DNA from: Beroe forskalii
Taxonomy: Eukaryota; Ctenophora; Nuda; Beroida; Beroidae
Direction: 5' to 3'
NCBI GenBank assembly: GCA_011033025.1
Contig: WFMF01000403.1
Location: 100,287 to 164,286, forward strand
Length of the DNA: 64,000 nt
In this document: positions 22,460 to 34,800 of the stretch, in pieces
Layout of the letters: each line of letters begins with the position of its first letter
How positions within the stretch are numbered: position 1 is the first letter of the stretch
Notes under the pieces: generated by a model
The model's input: the letters and a program-made list of their open reading frames with translations, nothing else
Database searches by the model: none
What the model was told of the DNA's origin: nothing
Position numbers and translations under genes: made by a program

Positions 22460-25400
22460 TCAGTCATTCGGTAACCGCTGAGTCCCGCACTCACAACAGA
22501 ACTTTGCGGTTTTGACAGGGTACTTGCAGCCGCACTCGTAGCAGAAGGGAGGAATCCGGCTGCCCTGCGTGCCTCGAGCGCTGGATACCCTAAGTGGTGG
22601 GGGTGATGGCTTTACTCATATGTGTGCTATCGGATCGATCGATATAAACACACAATAAACCGACGGAAATTCTATTTATAAAAGTAAATTGAGCGCACTA
22701 TAAAATGTGCATTTTTATCAATCCCTTCATGGATCGACGAATGTAGTGTACACTGTACACACTTCACACATGGAATATGGGTAATCTGAAACACCTGGCC
22801 TCTCAGTGTGCCTGGCCTCGATAGGAAACTGCAAATCGTTAAATTTAAACCAAAATGGAAGGGGGCGGTAGGGGCCAATTTGGTCTTTTCGATATGCCAA
22901 TGTACACTAATAAATAGCGTTGACCCCCATCATATCTATTTTCTATAAAGCTATTTGCAATAGAGCCATCAGAAAATTTTATCACCTTAAGAGGCCAGCA
23001 CAACCCGAATCCCTGAAACTTAATACCAAATGCAAGTCACAGGATTCACGAACCTTCTCTTGGGAATTTCCCCGTTCATCCTGGTGTTCTTGTTGTTTCC
23101 TTGTCTAGGGGGTCTGATTGGCTCGTCTTCAGGCTGAAATGGGTTGAACAGTACAGAATAATGGACCCAGATCACGGCATAACAAATGACCCATTTTTCA
23201 ATGGCACGGCAAGTAAGAGGAAACCAATGTTTTCTGCAACCTCCCCTGCACCCGGGTAATCCTACCTCGTATCTGTTGTTTAGCTCCGTCCGATGGGGGG
23301 TCGGAGCAGATCTGTTCTCCGTCGCACGGAGTGTTCGGGAATGCGGCACGCCCCCTCCCTTCCCCCCTCCTCCTCCGTAGTTAGAAGGGTTGTATTCTGG
23401 GATATATAACAACGATTACACAGGGATTAGGGAATATGCGCTGGAAAAATCTCGCGATGAGAGTAGGTGATCGTTCAAATGATTTGTTTTGAGCGATTTT
23501 CAAAATCGGAGGGTTGAGAAGTATGGGGGTACTTGTCAGCATATTTGGGTGGATATATGCCCCATCCACAACGGATTATGCATGGATAACTATAAGTCCG
23601 CCGCGCAACGTATTTCTCCGCGCCTAGATACTTTTTAGTTTTTGTGGCGCATGAAAGTGCGCAAATGTACTTTCTATGCATAACATTGTACATTGACGCG
23701 CTGCAAAGAAAGTAACCAGGCGCGGCGTTAAAACTAAATACTGGACAGTCTTATCATTAAAGTCATGCATCTCTCCGATTATAATGAAATCAAATCAAAT
23801 AAAATTGGTAGATGCAGTTTTGAAATTCGAGGTAAAATTTGTACTTGAGATTGATTGTAACTCGATACAAGCGTTGTGACCATGGTGCAATGCAATTACT
23901 CTGCGGAAGGCAAGGAATGAGACGGGTCACCTGACCCTTGATAACGAGGGGGGTGTTTTGATGATAAGTCAGGGAGCCCACCTGTTTTCCTTGTTGCAGC
24001 CTGCTGCTGTTCCTTCTTCTTATCGAACGTCGACTTGAACTGCAGAAATTTGTTGTGTTGGTAGGGATTTACTCTCTCAATCCCATTGCTCCATTGCTTT
24101 ATGATATGATACACTACTGACTACCTTACTACAGGAAATTAAGAACTCCGAAAATTAAAGAGGCAAAGTATTAGGCAACACCAAATTGAGCACTTTCATA
24201 GCCCTTGTGATGACTCCGAATAAAGCATTTTGCAGCCTGATTGGTTAATTTTATTCTTAATTTCCTGTACTAAGGTAAAATGTACATGTAAATATTGTTA
24301 AAACGGGAGTTAGATAAGCACACGTTGGGCAATACTCGGCCCTCTTGCCCAACCTCTTCCTTAACAATATGATACTGCGAGAAGGGGGACGAACCCGCTA
24401 TGGGCCCGGCCACTGGCCAGTCCCCCACTCCCCCAGCTTAGTGGCTCTGGGACCGAGCTACCAGAGCCCCATCAGAAGAGGTCTGTGGGGGTCTTAACTC
24501 TCACTTACCCCCATCAGAGGAGGTCTGTGGGGGTCGTAACGCTTACTTACCCCCCTCAGGGGTCTGTGGGGATCTTAACTCTCACTTACCCCATCAGGGG
24601 TCTGTGGGGGTCTTAACTTTCACTTACCCCATCAGGGGTCTGTGGGGGTCTTAACTCTCACTTACCCCATCAGAGGAGGTCTGTGGGGGTCGTAACGCTT
24701 ACTTACCCCCTTCAGGGGTCTGTGGGGATCTTAACTCTCACTTACCCCATCAGGGGTCTGTGGGGGTCTTAACTCTCACTTACCCCCATCATCTTCTCCC
24801 TTCGTGAGGCAGCCTCCGCCTTCGTCTTCATGTTCACAGGTTTCCGTTTAGCCTGCTCCGCACAGAAGGCAATGTGTCGGTCTGCTGACGTGGGGTTGAA
24901 CCTGCGGAGGAGGGCGAGAATCAACCGAGTCTTCGGCCTCGGTATTATCCTAGAATTATTAACCCTCTACCGAGTCTTCGGCCTCCGTAATCTCCGAGGA
25001 TTACGAACGTTCTACCGAGGACGAGGCATCGGTTAGAAGTCATTCCTCGGCTCAACACTTCAACGGTTGGCCCAGTACTTGGCCTAGGTCTAACCGAGGA
25101 TTAACGTTTCACCGAGCCCTCGGTCGATCAGTCGAGGGTGATTTTAACTCAAACCGAGGGGGAGGGGTTGTTGATGCTATCATTCTTGTGATTATAGACG
25201 TTTGATTCATTTCGAACTAAGCTTTATGTGAGACTTTACGAAAGATTGAAATGTCCTTTTTGCATAGCGCTGACATTTTAACAGCTGTTATATAATCGAA
25301 TTTGCAATTGCACCAACGGAATCAAAGGAATAAACATGACAAACCAATGGACAATGGTTAAAAAGTAATTATATAGGATTAAAACAATTTTCTCTTCAGT

Positions 25401-26811
25401 CAAATCTGTTGAATTATTCAGTTCCATTTTAAATATCTGTTAAAATTGTCAGCAGCCAAACCGGTTTTCAAGGAGCGAACATATTACATTTTTCTCCATT
25501 TATGAGTTAAAATAGCTCGGAATGAACAATTTTCCGCATATTTTGTAACATGGCAGCAGCAGTTATCACGCACGGTAAAATCACATACAGGATCGCAATG
25601 CTTCTTGTTTTATGGGGAGGGGGGCTGTTTAGATCGTGATTTATAAACAGCAATTTCAGCCTTTTTCCTAGCGCGCAACACATGGAAATTTGGAGGGTCG
25701 TATTGCAGACTAGGAAAAAAGTGTGCGCGTCGGAGAGTAACATCCTACTACCTTTTTGAGTGTGTGTGGCCATAAATACTGCCTTTCAAGGCGTTCAGAT
25801 TAAAAATTAGCGCATCTCTCGGTCAATATACTGCCCGGGCAACGCGCCAATCCTTTACTCACGATCTGCCGCAAGTCGGGCACTCCACGTGGTCTGACGG
25901 TTTCTTGGAGGGCGGGGGCGGCGCCACCTGCTCGCCGCGCGTCTCCGCCGCCTTAGCCGCCCGCGCGTACCGGATATTCTTTATAAACTCCTGATGCTGC
26001 TCCTTCCAGTTGCTCATCTTGGGCAATTCCTCCGTGCGGGTCTGGGAGGGATAATGGGTCTGGGAGGGGTTAGTAAAGGAAAGAGTGGGCATTGGATGGG
26101 CCAGAGAACATATTCCTACAAGTTGCAGATGAGTTGCGTCATTAATAGTTCTACATAGTGATTCCAATCATTCAACATTTCTTCTCATTGAGTCAACTCC
26201 GTATCCGGCTACCTACATGCAACAGCAAATTTTAATAGTTCTGGTTATTTCGTCCAAAATAGTTGTTTTTCTTCTGGAAGTTATTTGTTCTTCCTTGTTT
26301 ATTATGCTGGCTAGAGTTTCCATTTTTTCAACAGGTGACCTTGAGATCCCCGGCAATTCCACAATTGTAACATTTTCTCGTCTCCTTTTGTCGGCTTGTT
26401 CTTCACATTGAAGATACTGGTTGATGATGATTTTTCTTCTAATTCTCCGTCGGAGATCGGAGTAGTTCTCTTTATCCCCAGGAATTTGGTCCAGTTCAAT
26501 GGCTTTCAGGGATATCTCAGAAAAATCGGGCTGTGCTGAACTGAATTTTCAGTGAATAGGGCATAAAATGTTAGGGGATAGAACGTTAGGGCATAAAATG
26601 CTAGGGGTAAAGTGTAACATAACCTTCTGTATCATTACCTCTCGTTTGGGGGGCACCTGGGCGATGTCCGTCCCCGCAATCCTCATCTTCTGCGTGTCCA
26701 TGGGCTTGCGGACTTTGCTGTTGACCTTGTTGCAAATGGGCACATGCCGCGTCAGGACGTCAGGGTTAAACGTCCGATAGCACGTGGGACACTGGTCTTC
26801 TATAATGTTCA
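22460..26811 (-). CDS. C2HC zinc-finger protein, ZC2HC1-type (5' end not found)
   Basis: Exons: 26639-26811, 25863-26041, 24784-24901, 23982-24039, 23266-23396, 23054-23133, 22460-22589; all junction phases agree, giving about 288 aa. First C2HC finger: CPTCYRTFNPDVLTRHVPIC in exon 26639-26811. Second: CPTCGRS plus FNPTSADRHIAFC, split by an intron between S and F. A glycine-rich linker (GGGGGKGGG) follows. The C-terminus has two CxxC pairs (CYECGCKYP, FCCECGTQR), a zinc-ribbon-like end. Fingers of this spacing define the ZC2HC1/FAM164 and ZNF474 group; the molecular role is poorly known. The first exon must lie above 26811 but is hidden by or beyond a minisatellite. Two introns carry arrays that copy their splice sites. 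Confidence 0.82.
24365..24475 (-). repeat. Possible tRNA-derived SINE head
   Basis: On the minus strand, a GGTAGCTCGGTCCCAGAG segment resembles a pol III A box, and GGGTTCGTCCC about 60 bases later resembles a B box. It does not fold into a standard tRNA by eye. It adjoins the minisatellite in this intron. Low certainty. Confidence 0.3.
24476..24795. repeat. Minisatellite carrying splice donor and acceptor copies
   Basis: About eight copies of a 37-43 base unit. On the gene strand each reads GTAAGTGAGAGTTAAGACCC, then CCCACAG, then ACCCCTGATGGGG. The true exon end is GATGGGG/GTAAGTGAG (donor at 24783). Every unit therefore repeats the donor and also contains a CCCACAG acceptor-like site. Confidence 0.92.
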
Positions 26812-27175
26812 CTGAAATGGGTTTATTAGAGGTCAGGTGGGCACTGGTCTTCTATAATGTTCCCTGAAATGGGTTTATTAGAGGTCAGGTGGGCACTGGT
26901 CTTCTATAATGTTCCCTGAAATGGGTTTATTAGAGGTCAGGTGGGGCACTGGTCTTCTATAATGTTCACTGAAATGGGTTTATTAAAGGTCAGGTGGGGC
27001 ACTGGTCTTCTATAATGTTCCCTGAAATGGGTTTATTAGAGGTCAGGTGGGGCACTGGTCTTCTATAATGTTCCCTGAAATGGGTTTATTAGAGGTCAGG
27101 TGGGGCACTGGTCTTCTATAATGTTCCCTGAAATGGGTTTATTTAAGAGGTGACGTGGGGCACTGGTCTTCTATG
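26812..27175. repeat. Minisatellite duplicating an exon 5' boundary
   Basis: About seven copies of a 51-60 base unit containing CACTGGTCTTCTATAATGTT and CCTGAAATGGGTTTATTAGA. On the gene strand each contains CCCATTTCAG/GGAACATTATAG, which copies the true acceptor and first codons of the exon at 26639-26811. The array starts at the exon boundary. Confidence 0.92.
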
Positions 27176-27371
27176 ATAATGTTCACTAAAATGGGTCAAA
27201 GAGGTGACTTTTGGATCGCTTTAATTTGTCATAACTCGCATAAAGAATATCTTACATAACTGTACATAAGAAGGTCTCAAATGTTCGCAAGCCGAGCTAT
27301 GGACGAGACGATGGCTTGAGTCGGTGAAGCGGTTTAAATTTGAAGAATTTACACAAATTTGATAATTTCAG

Positions 27372-28107
27372 CCCAGGGGTATGCCCTGTTATGTTTAGCA
27401 CGGATGAAGATCCTGACATAGAACAATGTAATAAATTCCCGTCCAGGAAAAATTGTGAAGATGAAGCTAAGAAGTTTGTTGAAAAGGAGAGGGAAGAGAA
27501 TCCGAATGTGACTATACATGTTGAAATGATGGTGGGATGGGAGAACATATTAAAGGCACTGTCAGAGCACTTTAAATGTAAAATCCAACCACCCGACGAT
27601 CAGCGGTCAGTATACGAAGGAATAACAGAGATTGAGAGTTATTTCACTGAAGTTAACAACAAGAGCTGGATTCACACAAAAAATACGTTTAAAAAGAATG
27701 AAACATGTATGCTTTGTAAGAGAGACACAGTTAAACTTAAACCTTCAATCCTGTGGAAGCTATACAGCAAGAGCAGTGATATAATAGCCTGTCGGGACTG
27801 GAGTGGTATGTGGAAACTGGCTCATTCCATACATTCTTCCTACTCTGAGACCGTCAAGTTTATCAAGAAGGTGGGTGCTGAGAAGGTACATCCTATAGCA
27901 ACTCCCAAATCGTACACAAACGATGAGATGATTGAGCTCTGTAAAAAGTACTGGAGTTCTGCTAGTGGGAGTAGTACTGACGGAGATAAGAGTAGTACTG
28001 AAGGGGATGGGAGTAGTACTGACGGGGATAAGAGTAGTACTGACGGGGCTGCCTCTCCTCATGATACAGAAATAGAAAAGATGACGCGTCAACTCGCTCA
28101 GATGTAA
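27372..28107 (+). CDS. Artemis/SNM1-like C-terminal exon, N-terminus missing
   Basis: A single open frame of about 245 codons after a TTTGATAATTTCAG acceptor-like sequence, ending TAA. The segment LKPSILW, then WSGMWKLAHSIHSSYSE, then KKVGAEKVHPIATPK resembles the DRMBL region of DCLRE1C (Artemis), a DNA end-processing nuclease. The metallo-beta-lactamase motifs that make the active site (HxHxDH) are absent. The tail has four near-identical repeats of the type GSSTDGDK. No upstream exon was found; the sequence before it belongs to the opposite-strand zinc-finger gene. It may be the last exon of a gene with distant exons, or a truncated duplicate. The family call is from remembered similarity and is moderate. 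Confidence 0.5.
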
Positions 28108-31100
28108 TGTAGGGGATAATGACAAGAATCTTGAACGCCGGAGAAATGATCTTTAAACTGTGATTATCAACTTTTAGAAAACAATCATGAACAGTATACT
28201 TATTACTTGATACTTATTAGAACCTTATTATGTAGATAATGCAGGGTATTATAGGCACTGATGATGTGTAAAACGAAAGATTTCTGCCCCATTTTAATGA
28301 GAGTTTAATTCAGTATATCAGCATTTCATTCTTGTCAGAGCGATTGGGAATTTATATACTCATTAATGCAGGGTATGTTCTATCGACTCATGAGCTCCAG
28401 TTGGGAAATGTCGATACTTAGTTGAGACATTTTTGAAGCATGCTGTATGGTTGGGTGAAGTTGAGTTAAGGCATACTTGGGACATATGCCAAAATTTGCA
28501 TACATGCAAGTGGCCTAAATAGTACGATTGAAGTTGGAATTAAAGTGGGAATTTGATTTGAGCCAAATGACTTATAAAGTCAAATGACCGGTATTCTTAG
28601 CACAGACTGTTAGGCCAAATATCCAGTAAACTAACCGACTAAATCAGTGTCAGTACTTTTTAACAAATGAAATTTGACTTAGATACATTTTATACCTGTT
28701 TAAATAATAGTATTATTTGACTGAAAATTAGTAACGTAATGAAATTTATAGGCCTGTGTTAGCATTTTTTGGCTAAAAGTGTCAAAATGAGTAAAGCGAT
28801 GTTTTTTGATTTTCGTATTATTTTCGTATTATTTTCGTATTATTTTAGTATATTTAGATGTTTTGACAAAAATTTACATACTAGTTTAGAAATATCAACT
28901 TGTGTTTAACTGTTTCTTCGTTTAAAACTTTTTATCTGGTAGTGATTGGTACGTTTAAAAAACCGAAAAATGAGACTTCCGACTTCCAAGTTCCAACATA
29001 GTAAGAGACCACAGATGGAATCAACTTGTTTCGTTACGCCTTACAAATTCTCAACTTTAAGTGACAAATTCTCAACTTTAATTTAATTTAATTCTCAACT
29101 TTAATTGACAATTCCTTGTTAATTGGGGAATAAATCATGATATACAAATGGCAACTCTAACACTTAGATACTGGGTTATACATACTTGACATCTTGGCAG
29201 CAAGTAGTGTTGTCAAGCACGGAGTAGATTGGTGTCAATGACAGAGCGATTTGGTGTCAATCACTGAGTGGGTTGGTGTCAAGAGCAAGCATTGTATTCT
29301 AACACGTAGTAGGGAGACATCGTTACATCACCGCTACAGGAGGCAAGTAATCGTGTTAGTTGGAATAGCAGTTATCAGGAACGGTAGAGTCAAAGATATC
29401 ACTTGACAATACTACTTTCTACAATCAAACTTGAGATTTCCTGATGACGTTGAAGTTTCGACGATATTAATTGAATTTCAGAAAAAGTTCGTTTCACTTC
29501 GCCGAGCCAAGAAGATAATACTGAAAATCATTCATAAAGAAATGAAAATATTTGTTACAACTGCCATCACAACTGTAGCCAATTTGACAAGAAAACAACA
29601 ATCAAGGCGGGGTTTAAGTGCGCAGTGCACTTACACTCATACACAAACCAAGAGAGAGTATATTCCGACAATAACGCCGATGTAACGAGCAATTAATCTA
29701 ACAAGCACTTGCTGGCTTACGGAGCTATTTAAAAACACGCTCACAGAAAAATACTTAAACAAATCTTCAACAATAAAAGTGGCATGTACGCACACTACAG
29801 ATATGTACACTACATTATGTGTTCAGTGTTGCTAGGGGTAAATAGGTAGAAATAACAGATGCAACGAAATAACGTTGTATGATAGTGACATCAGCTTTAA
29901 AGGCTTAAAATAGATAGGGATGTACTACAGATAATGAAGAGCATCGTGTATAGATAATGATGTACAATGTACGACAATGTGCAAAATGGTCATGTTCAGC
30001 CGGCCCAACGACCGTTAAAATAATGGCAGATTTTCTTCAGAGCATTTCCGACGATTATTTTAATGATTGTATAACTAGAGTAATTGATGAATTGATGAAC
30101 ATTAAGGTAATAAGAATCATTAATTTGTTGGTACGGTATCCAGTCAGTCAACAGCTTCTGATGCATAGTAAAGATCACTTCAATTCTTTGAAATTATGAC
30201 ACAAAAACACAGATAAGTGACTCTTATTATTAACCATTCCTTATTAAGTTACATGCAAAGAATCAGGACTGAGTGAACTGCTGAACTGGAAATAAGTCCA
30301 AGCAGTATGATCTTAAGACAAGCAGTACATTGCAATGTTATCGTGCGGCCCCAACCCTCGATAGAGACGGGCACAGCTACTCATAAAATCAAAGGGGTCA
30401 AAACAGTCTCACAACCATCGGGCTGTGCAAACATAGCACAAAACTAACTCTTGCACCCAAAATAACATGGCACAAGTCGTAAAATCAGCTAACTAGCTGT
30501 GAATCAAATTTAGCTGGTACATGGATAGCTGGAAGAGAGCATTGAATAAAAGCTATAAACAGGTCATTTGTAATGTGACCGAAGAATAGGCGGTGGTGTG
30601 TCAGCAAATTATCATTTTAAGCCATGATAGTGACGTCATTATATGAGGCATCGATTATTTGAACTCTATAAACAAGTTTGCAGACAAGGTAGTTTCTAAA
30701 TACACGATTGATTAATGCATAATGAACTGAGGTTGGGGTGTTTGTCGATAGAAATACAATTAATAGGCGATGAAAAAATCGATAACATAACATGTAAAAG
30801 ATAAATTTAGGCACAAAATTCTTTCATATGAAAACAAAGGAGCCTCATTTTAAGTTTCTAATAATGACATCACGCTTGACCGCCAATTAAATGTAACTAT
30901 TCTGATCTCAGTGGTACAAAACCCGCATTTAACATTGGATGGGATGATGCCGCTTAAATGACGCATTTTCAGCGATTTTCGAAATTGGAGGGGATGGCTT
31001 AGATTGAATTGTTTGAGGTCACGAATTTTTGAACTTTTGGGGGCATGGACCACAATTTGTTTTGGAGAGGGGGATATATACCCCCATCACCCGCGGTATT

Positions 31101-31818
31101 TGCACCACTGAATATTCTGCCTTAATTAAGTAATTGACCAGAAGCTAAGCAAGAATCAAACTGGATAACACCAACATACAACATTGTATGTTACAATCCA
31201 TTAATCACAGCCACGACTTAGAAGAATAGTGCGCTATACAATGTAACACGCACATGTGACATGATAAACAGAACGAATAAGAATTAAAGAGTAATGGTCA
31301 CTCAATATTCCCGCAGTTCTCAGCATAATGTGACGACTAAAAACTTCAAAGTGGACCTAAGACGAATTAAGCTTACATAGAGACTGGAACTTGGAAGCAG
31401 GCTGATTTGATACCTTCATATCAGAAAATACCGAACGAAAACCACAGAGGATACCATTTAAATTGATTGCCATACTGTAGCCTTTCATCATAGCGAGAGC
31501 CGAGGAAATTCTTAAAAAATGAGGCTTCATTGCTTCTTATTATAATTCATACCGATCAAAAAAAGAGCTAAAAAGCCGTTGAGAACTTGAAACCATTTTT
31601 TTCAATCGGTAATTTTATAATTACCGATTGGCGGCAATTCTATCTTCACGTGTATGAAAATTAAATACGCGCGCGTAGACAAACTGTGAGCGGTAACAAG
31701 TTACTGCTACAGTATCCCCGCGCGCTACGCTTATACACATCATAAATTTGTGACACGGACAGGTTAGTAACTGTCACGGTCACTGAAAAGCCGTGTTTTT
31801 AAAAACCCACATTTTAGG
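28108..31818. other. Intergenic, no gene recognised
   Basis: AT-rich DNA between the Artemis-like exon and GALNS. Contains short direct repeats (ATTATTTTCGT near 28820; a GGTGTCAA motif near 29230-29280). Short frames such as 29431-29685 and 29957-30199 show no recognisable domain. Confidence 0.45.
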
Positions 31819-34800
31819 ATGATGCTGACAGTGCTGGTATCACTGTTGATGGTGGCAGATGGAGCGAGGATAGATCGGAAGGATGGAAAGCCTCCCAACA
31901 TAGTGATAATGTACATGGATGACATGGGATGGGGGGATGTGGGCGTCAATGGTGAGTAGATTGTGGTATGAAAACCAACGGAGCAGAAAATGGGATTTTA
32001 CGTTATTTGATAGTGATTTAACAGTGTTGAAATGACATCTCAAGATGATAGTAATCAAAACTATAGGACGAATGAATTTTGATTATTAAATTAACATTAT
32101 CGATTTTAATTGAAAATGGAAGAAATCAACGTAAGAATTTCTTCTGCTGTGTCAAATATTTATGAACGGGGAGAGTTGCCGAGGAGTGGTCAGTTGAATG
32201 CTTCTTTGCACTGGTATTTCACTATCGACATTGTGTTTCTCAACACAAATCCAGATTGACACTGGATATAATATTGAAATTTATCAAAACTTCAATTCTA
32301 GCCACGGCAGAGCGATGGTGGTGTAATGGTCAGCATAGTTGCCTTCCAAGCAGTTGATCCGGGTTCGATTCCCGGCCATCGCATGACTTTTATATTAGCA
32401 TGCGGAAATAAATGCTACTTTTATTAGCTATCTTGCCTCTTGGTTGTTTAAATTAGATTCTACACCGAAACATAATTTAATCATGTGGATTATGATCATC
32501 AGACAGAACACCCGAACCCCTTTTTTGATAAACCAGTTAGAAACGAAACATCCTAAACCATGAAATTCGTTTATTACGGTGTTTCGTATTTCTATTTCAC
32601 CTAGCTTGTCTTTGCTGTGTATAAAATAACTTACAACAAGTGCTTTACATGTATATGAAGAAAATTTGTCTGAAATTGATAAGTGCAGTAATACTGACAA
32701 TACTGCAGTAATATTTGGTTCACTTTGAAAAAAAAAGTTATGCGATGGCCGGGAATCGAACCCGGATCAACTGCTTGGAAGGCAACTATGCTGACCATTA
32801 CACCACCATCGCTTATGAGAGATCAGCGCTTACTGCGACCTGAATGCAATCATCAGCAGTTCCTCGGTTTATCCGCATTCGTGCAGGAAAATTACTTGGA
32901 TCGAATTCCGATGGAAAGGGGCATGAAACTACGAATCATATTGCACACTTTAAGTTTTAGGAGTCATAGATTTGCATAACCCTCCAGAGCGATGGTGGTG
33001 TAATGGTCAGCATAGTTGCCTTCCAAGCAGTTGATCCGGGTTCGATTCCCGGCCATCGCATAACTTTTGATTTTAAAAATCGTAAAATTTCATTTAATTT
33101 TTTTCAGGTAACTGGGCAAAAGAGACCCCTAACATTGACAGAATGGCGGCAGAAGGAATGCTCTTTCCCAGTTTTTACTCAGCAGCTCCCATCTGCTCGC
33201 CCTCCCGAGCTTCACTGATGACCGGTATAGTCATGATAGTAGTAGATCATACAATACATTATTAAGCACTGTACATAGATAAATTCTATATTGATTACAA
33301 AATACAGAGCACAACCGAGAAGTTCCTTTATGATACAGATTATGGAAAAATGTATTTGTAATTGTGCTGTAAAATGCTATTCAATGTAAATTGTATTGAA
33401 AACAATCTAAACCATAGGTACTTCATCCTAACTTCCTAAGCATTGCAGGACGCAGGTGTTATAAGTTATTGTAACCATTATTATAAATACATGGCAATGT
33501 AATACATGCCAAATTGTGTACTACGTAAAACAGCAAAAAGCAATTTCGAAATTGGAACAATTTAAGTACCTACAATTATTAATTAAGTACGCAAAACTTC
33601 ACAGAAAGGCACAGATCGCAGTCGGAAATATACAAATTATAAAATTACATGAATCTCATGAATAAGTAACTCATGTTTACATTCTCAAACGTAAACAAGC
33701 AGGGGAAAAGAATTGGTCTTGAGGCAAACCAAACAGCATGGTTTGAACTGCGCAAAGAAAAGCAACTTGAAGTAGGACCATCACCCATCATAATGAAGGC
33801 ATAGCACTCACTACTTATCATATGCCCAAAATAGACAACTTAGTTCTACAGATGAAACGAATGATAATTACAAAATACATTAAGTATCGGGTTGTTATAC
33901 CCGATAAGGGTAAGTTTGAAGTCATGATTCAATCAAAAACTAATAGAAGTCAATGCTTGGAAAACATTAGCGAAGCTGCGAAATTATGTTTCAGATCCAG
34001 TTAAATCTTGACAATTCGAATAGAGTATATTGACGCAAGAGAATCATATCGCTGACCCTAATAATTGTACAAATACAAACAAAATACAAATTGTAGAATT
34101 TAAATGCAACATATTCAAGTGGGACAATAATTCTGGGGATTGAAATCTTCGGGTTCGAAAATAAAGGGATAATACCCATTTATGATGTCATATTGTCATT
34201 GAAATTTTATGGGGCGCGAAAATATGGGGATTTATTCCTAAAATCGCCAAAATTTGGTTGCCCATAAATATGTCTCGTAAGCAACAAATTACCAAGGCAT
34301 AAATTGCGAATTCATATACTTTTTATGTATAGAAGACTATTTCGCTATTTCATGATTTCCTAATTTGGTCATGTTTCAGGCAGACTTCCTATTCGTAACG
34401 GTTTCTACACAACCAACAGACACGGAGTGAACGCCTACACACCGCAAACGATCGTGGGAGGAATCAGCGAAACAGAGAAACTCATGCCTGAGTTACTCGG
34501 CGAGGTATACTTCAAACACAAGGAAATATCCTTCCATGTTATATACTTACTATAGTTCATTTTACTCCAGAAATCACCAAGTCGAGGCTAAGTTTAAAAG
34601 CGACATAAAGAGGGAAGGTCAAGCGTCAACATTTTTTTTACAAAGAAACGCTAGCCAATTAACAAATTAAAAACAAGAAAAAAACAAAAAAAAACAAAAA
34701 ATAAATCAATTAAAATGCTCCAGAGTGAAATGAAGCAAATTTAAATTATTCGGCACAGTGCGCAAGTTCAGTGCAATATCTCACACTTTCAGCAAAGATA

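Noticed and set aside
24365..24475. Functional tRNA gene
   Set aside because: A and B box-like words are present, but stems do not pair as a tRNA; kept only as a possible SINE.
26812..27175. CRISPR array of 51-60 base repeats
   Set aside because: Head-to-tail minisatellite without spacers, and it copies an exon boundary.
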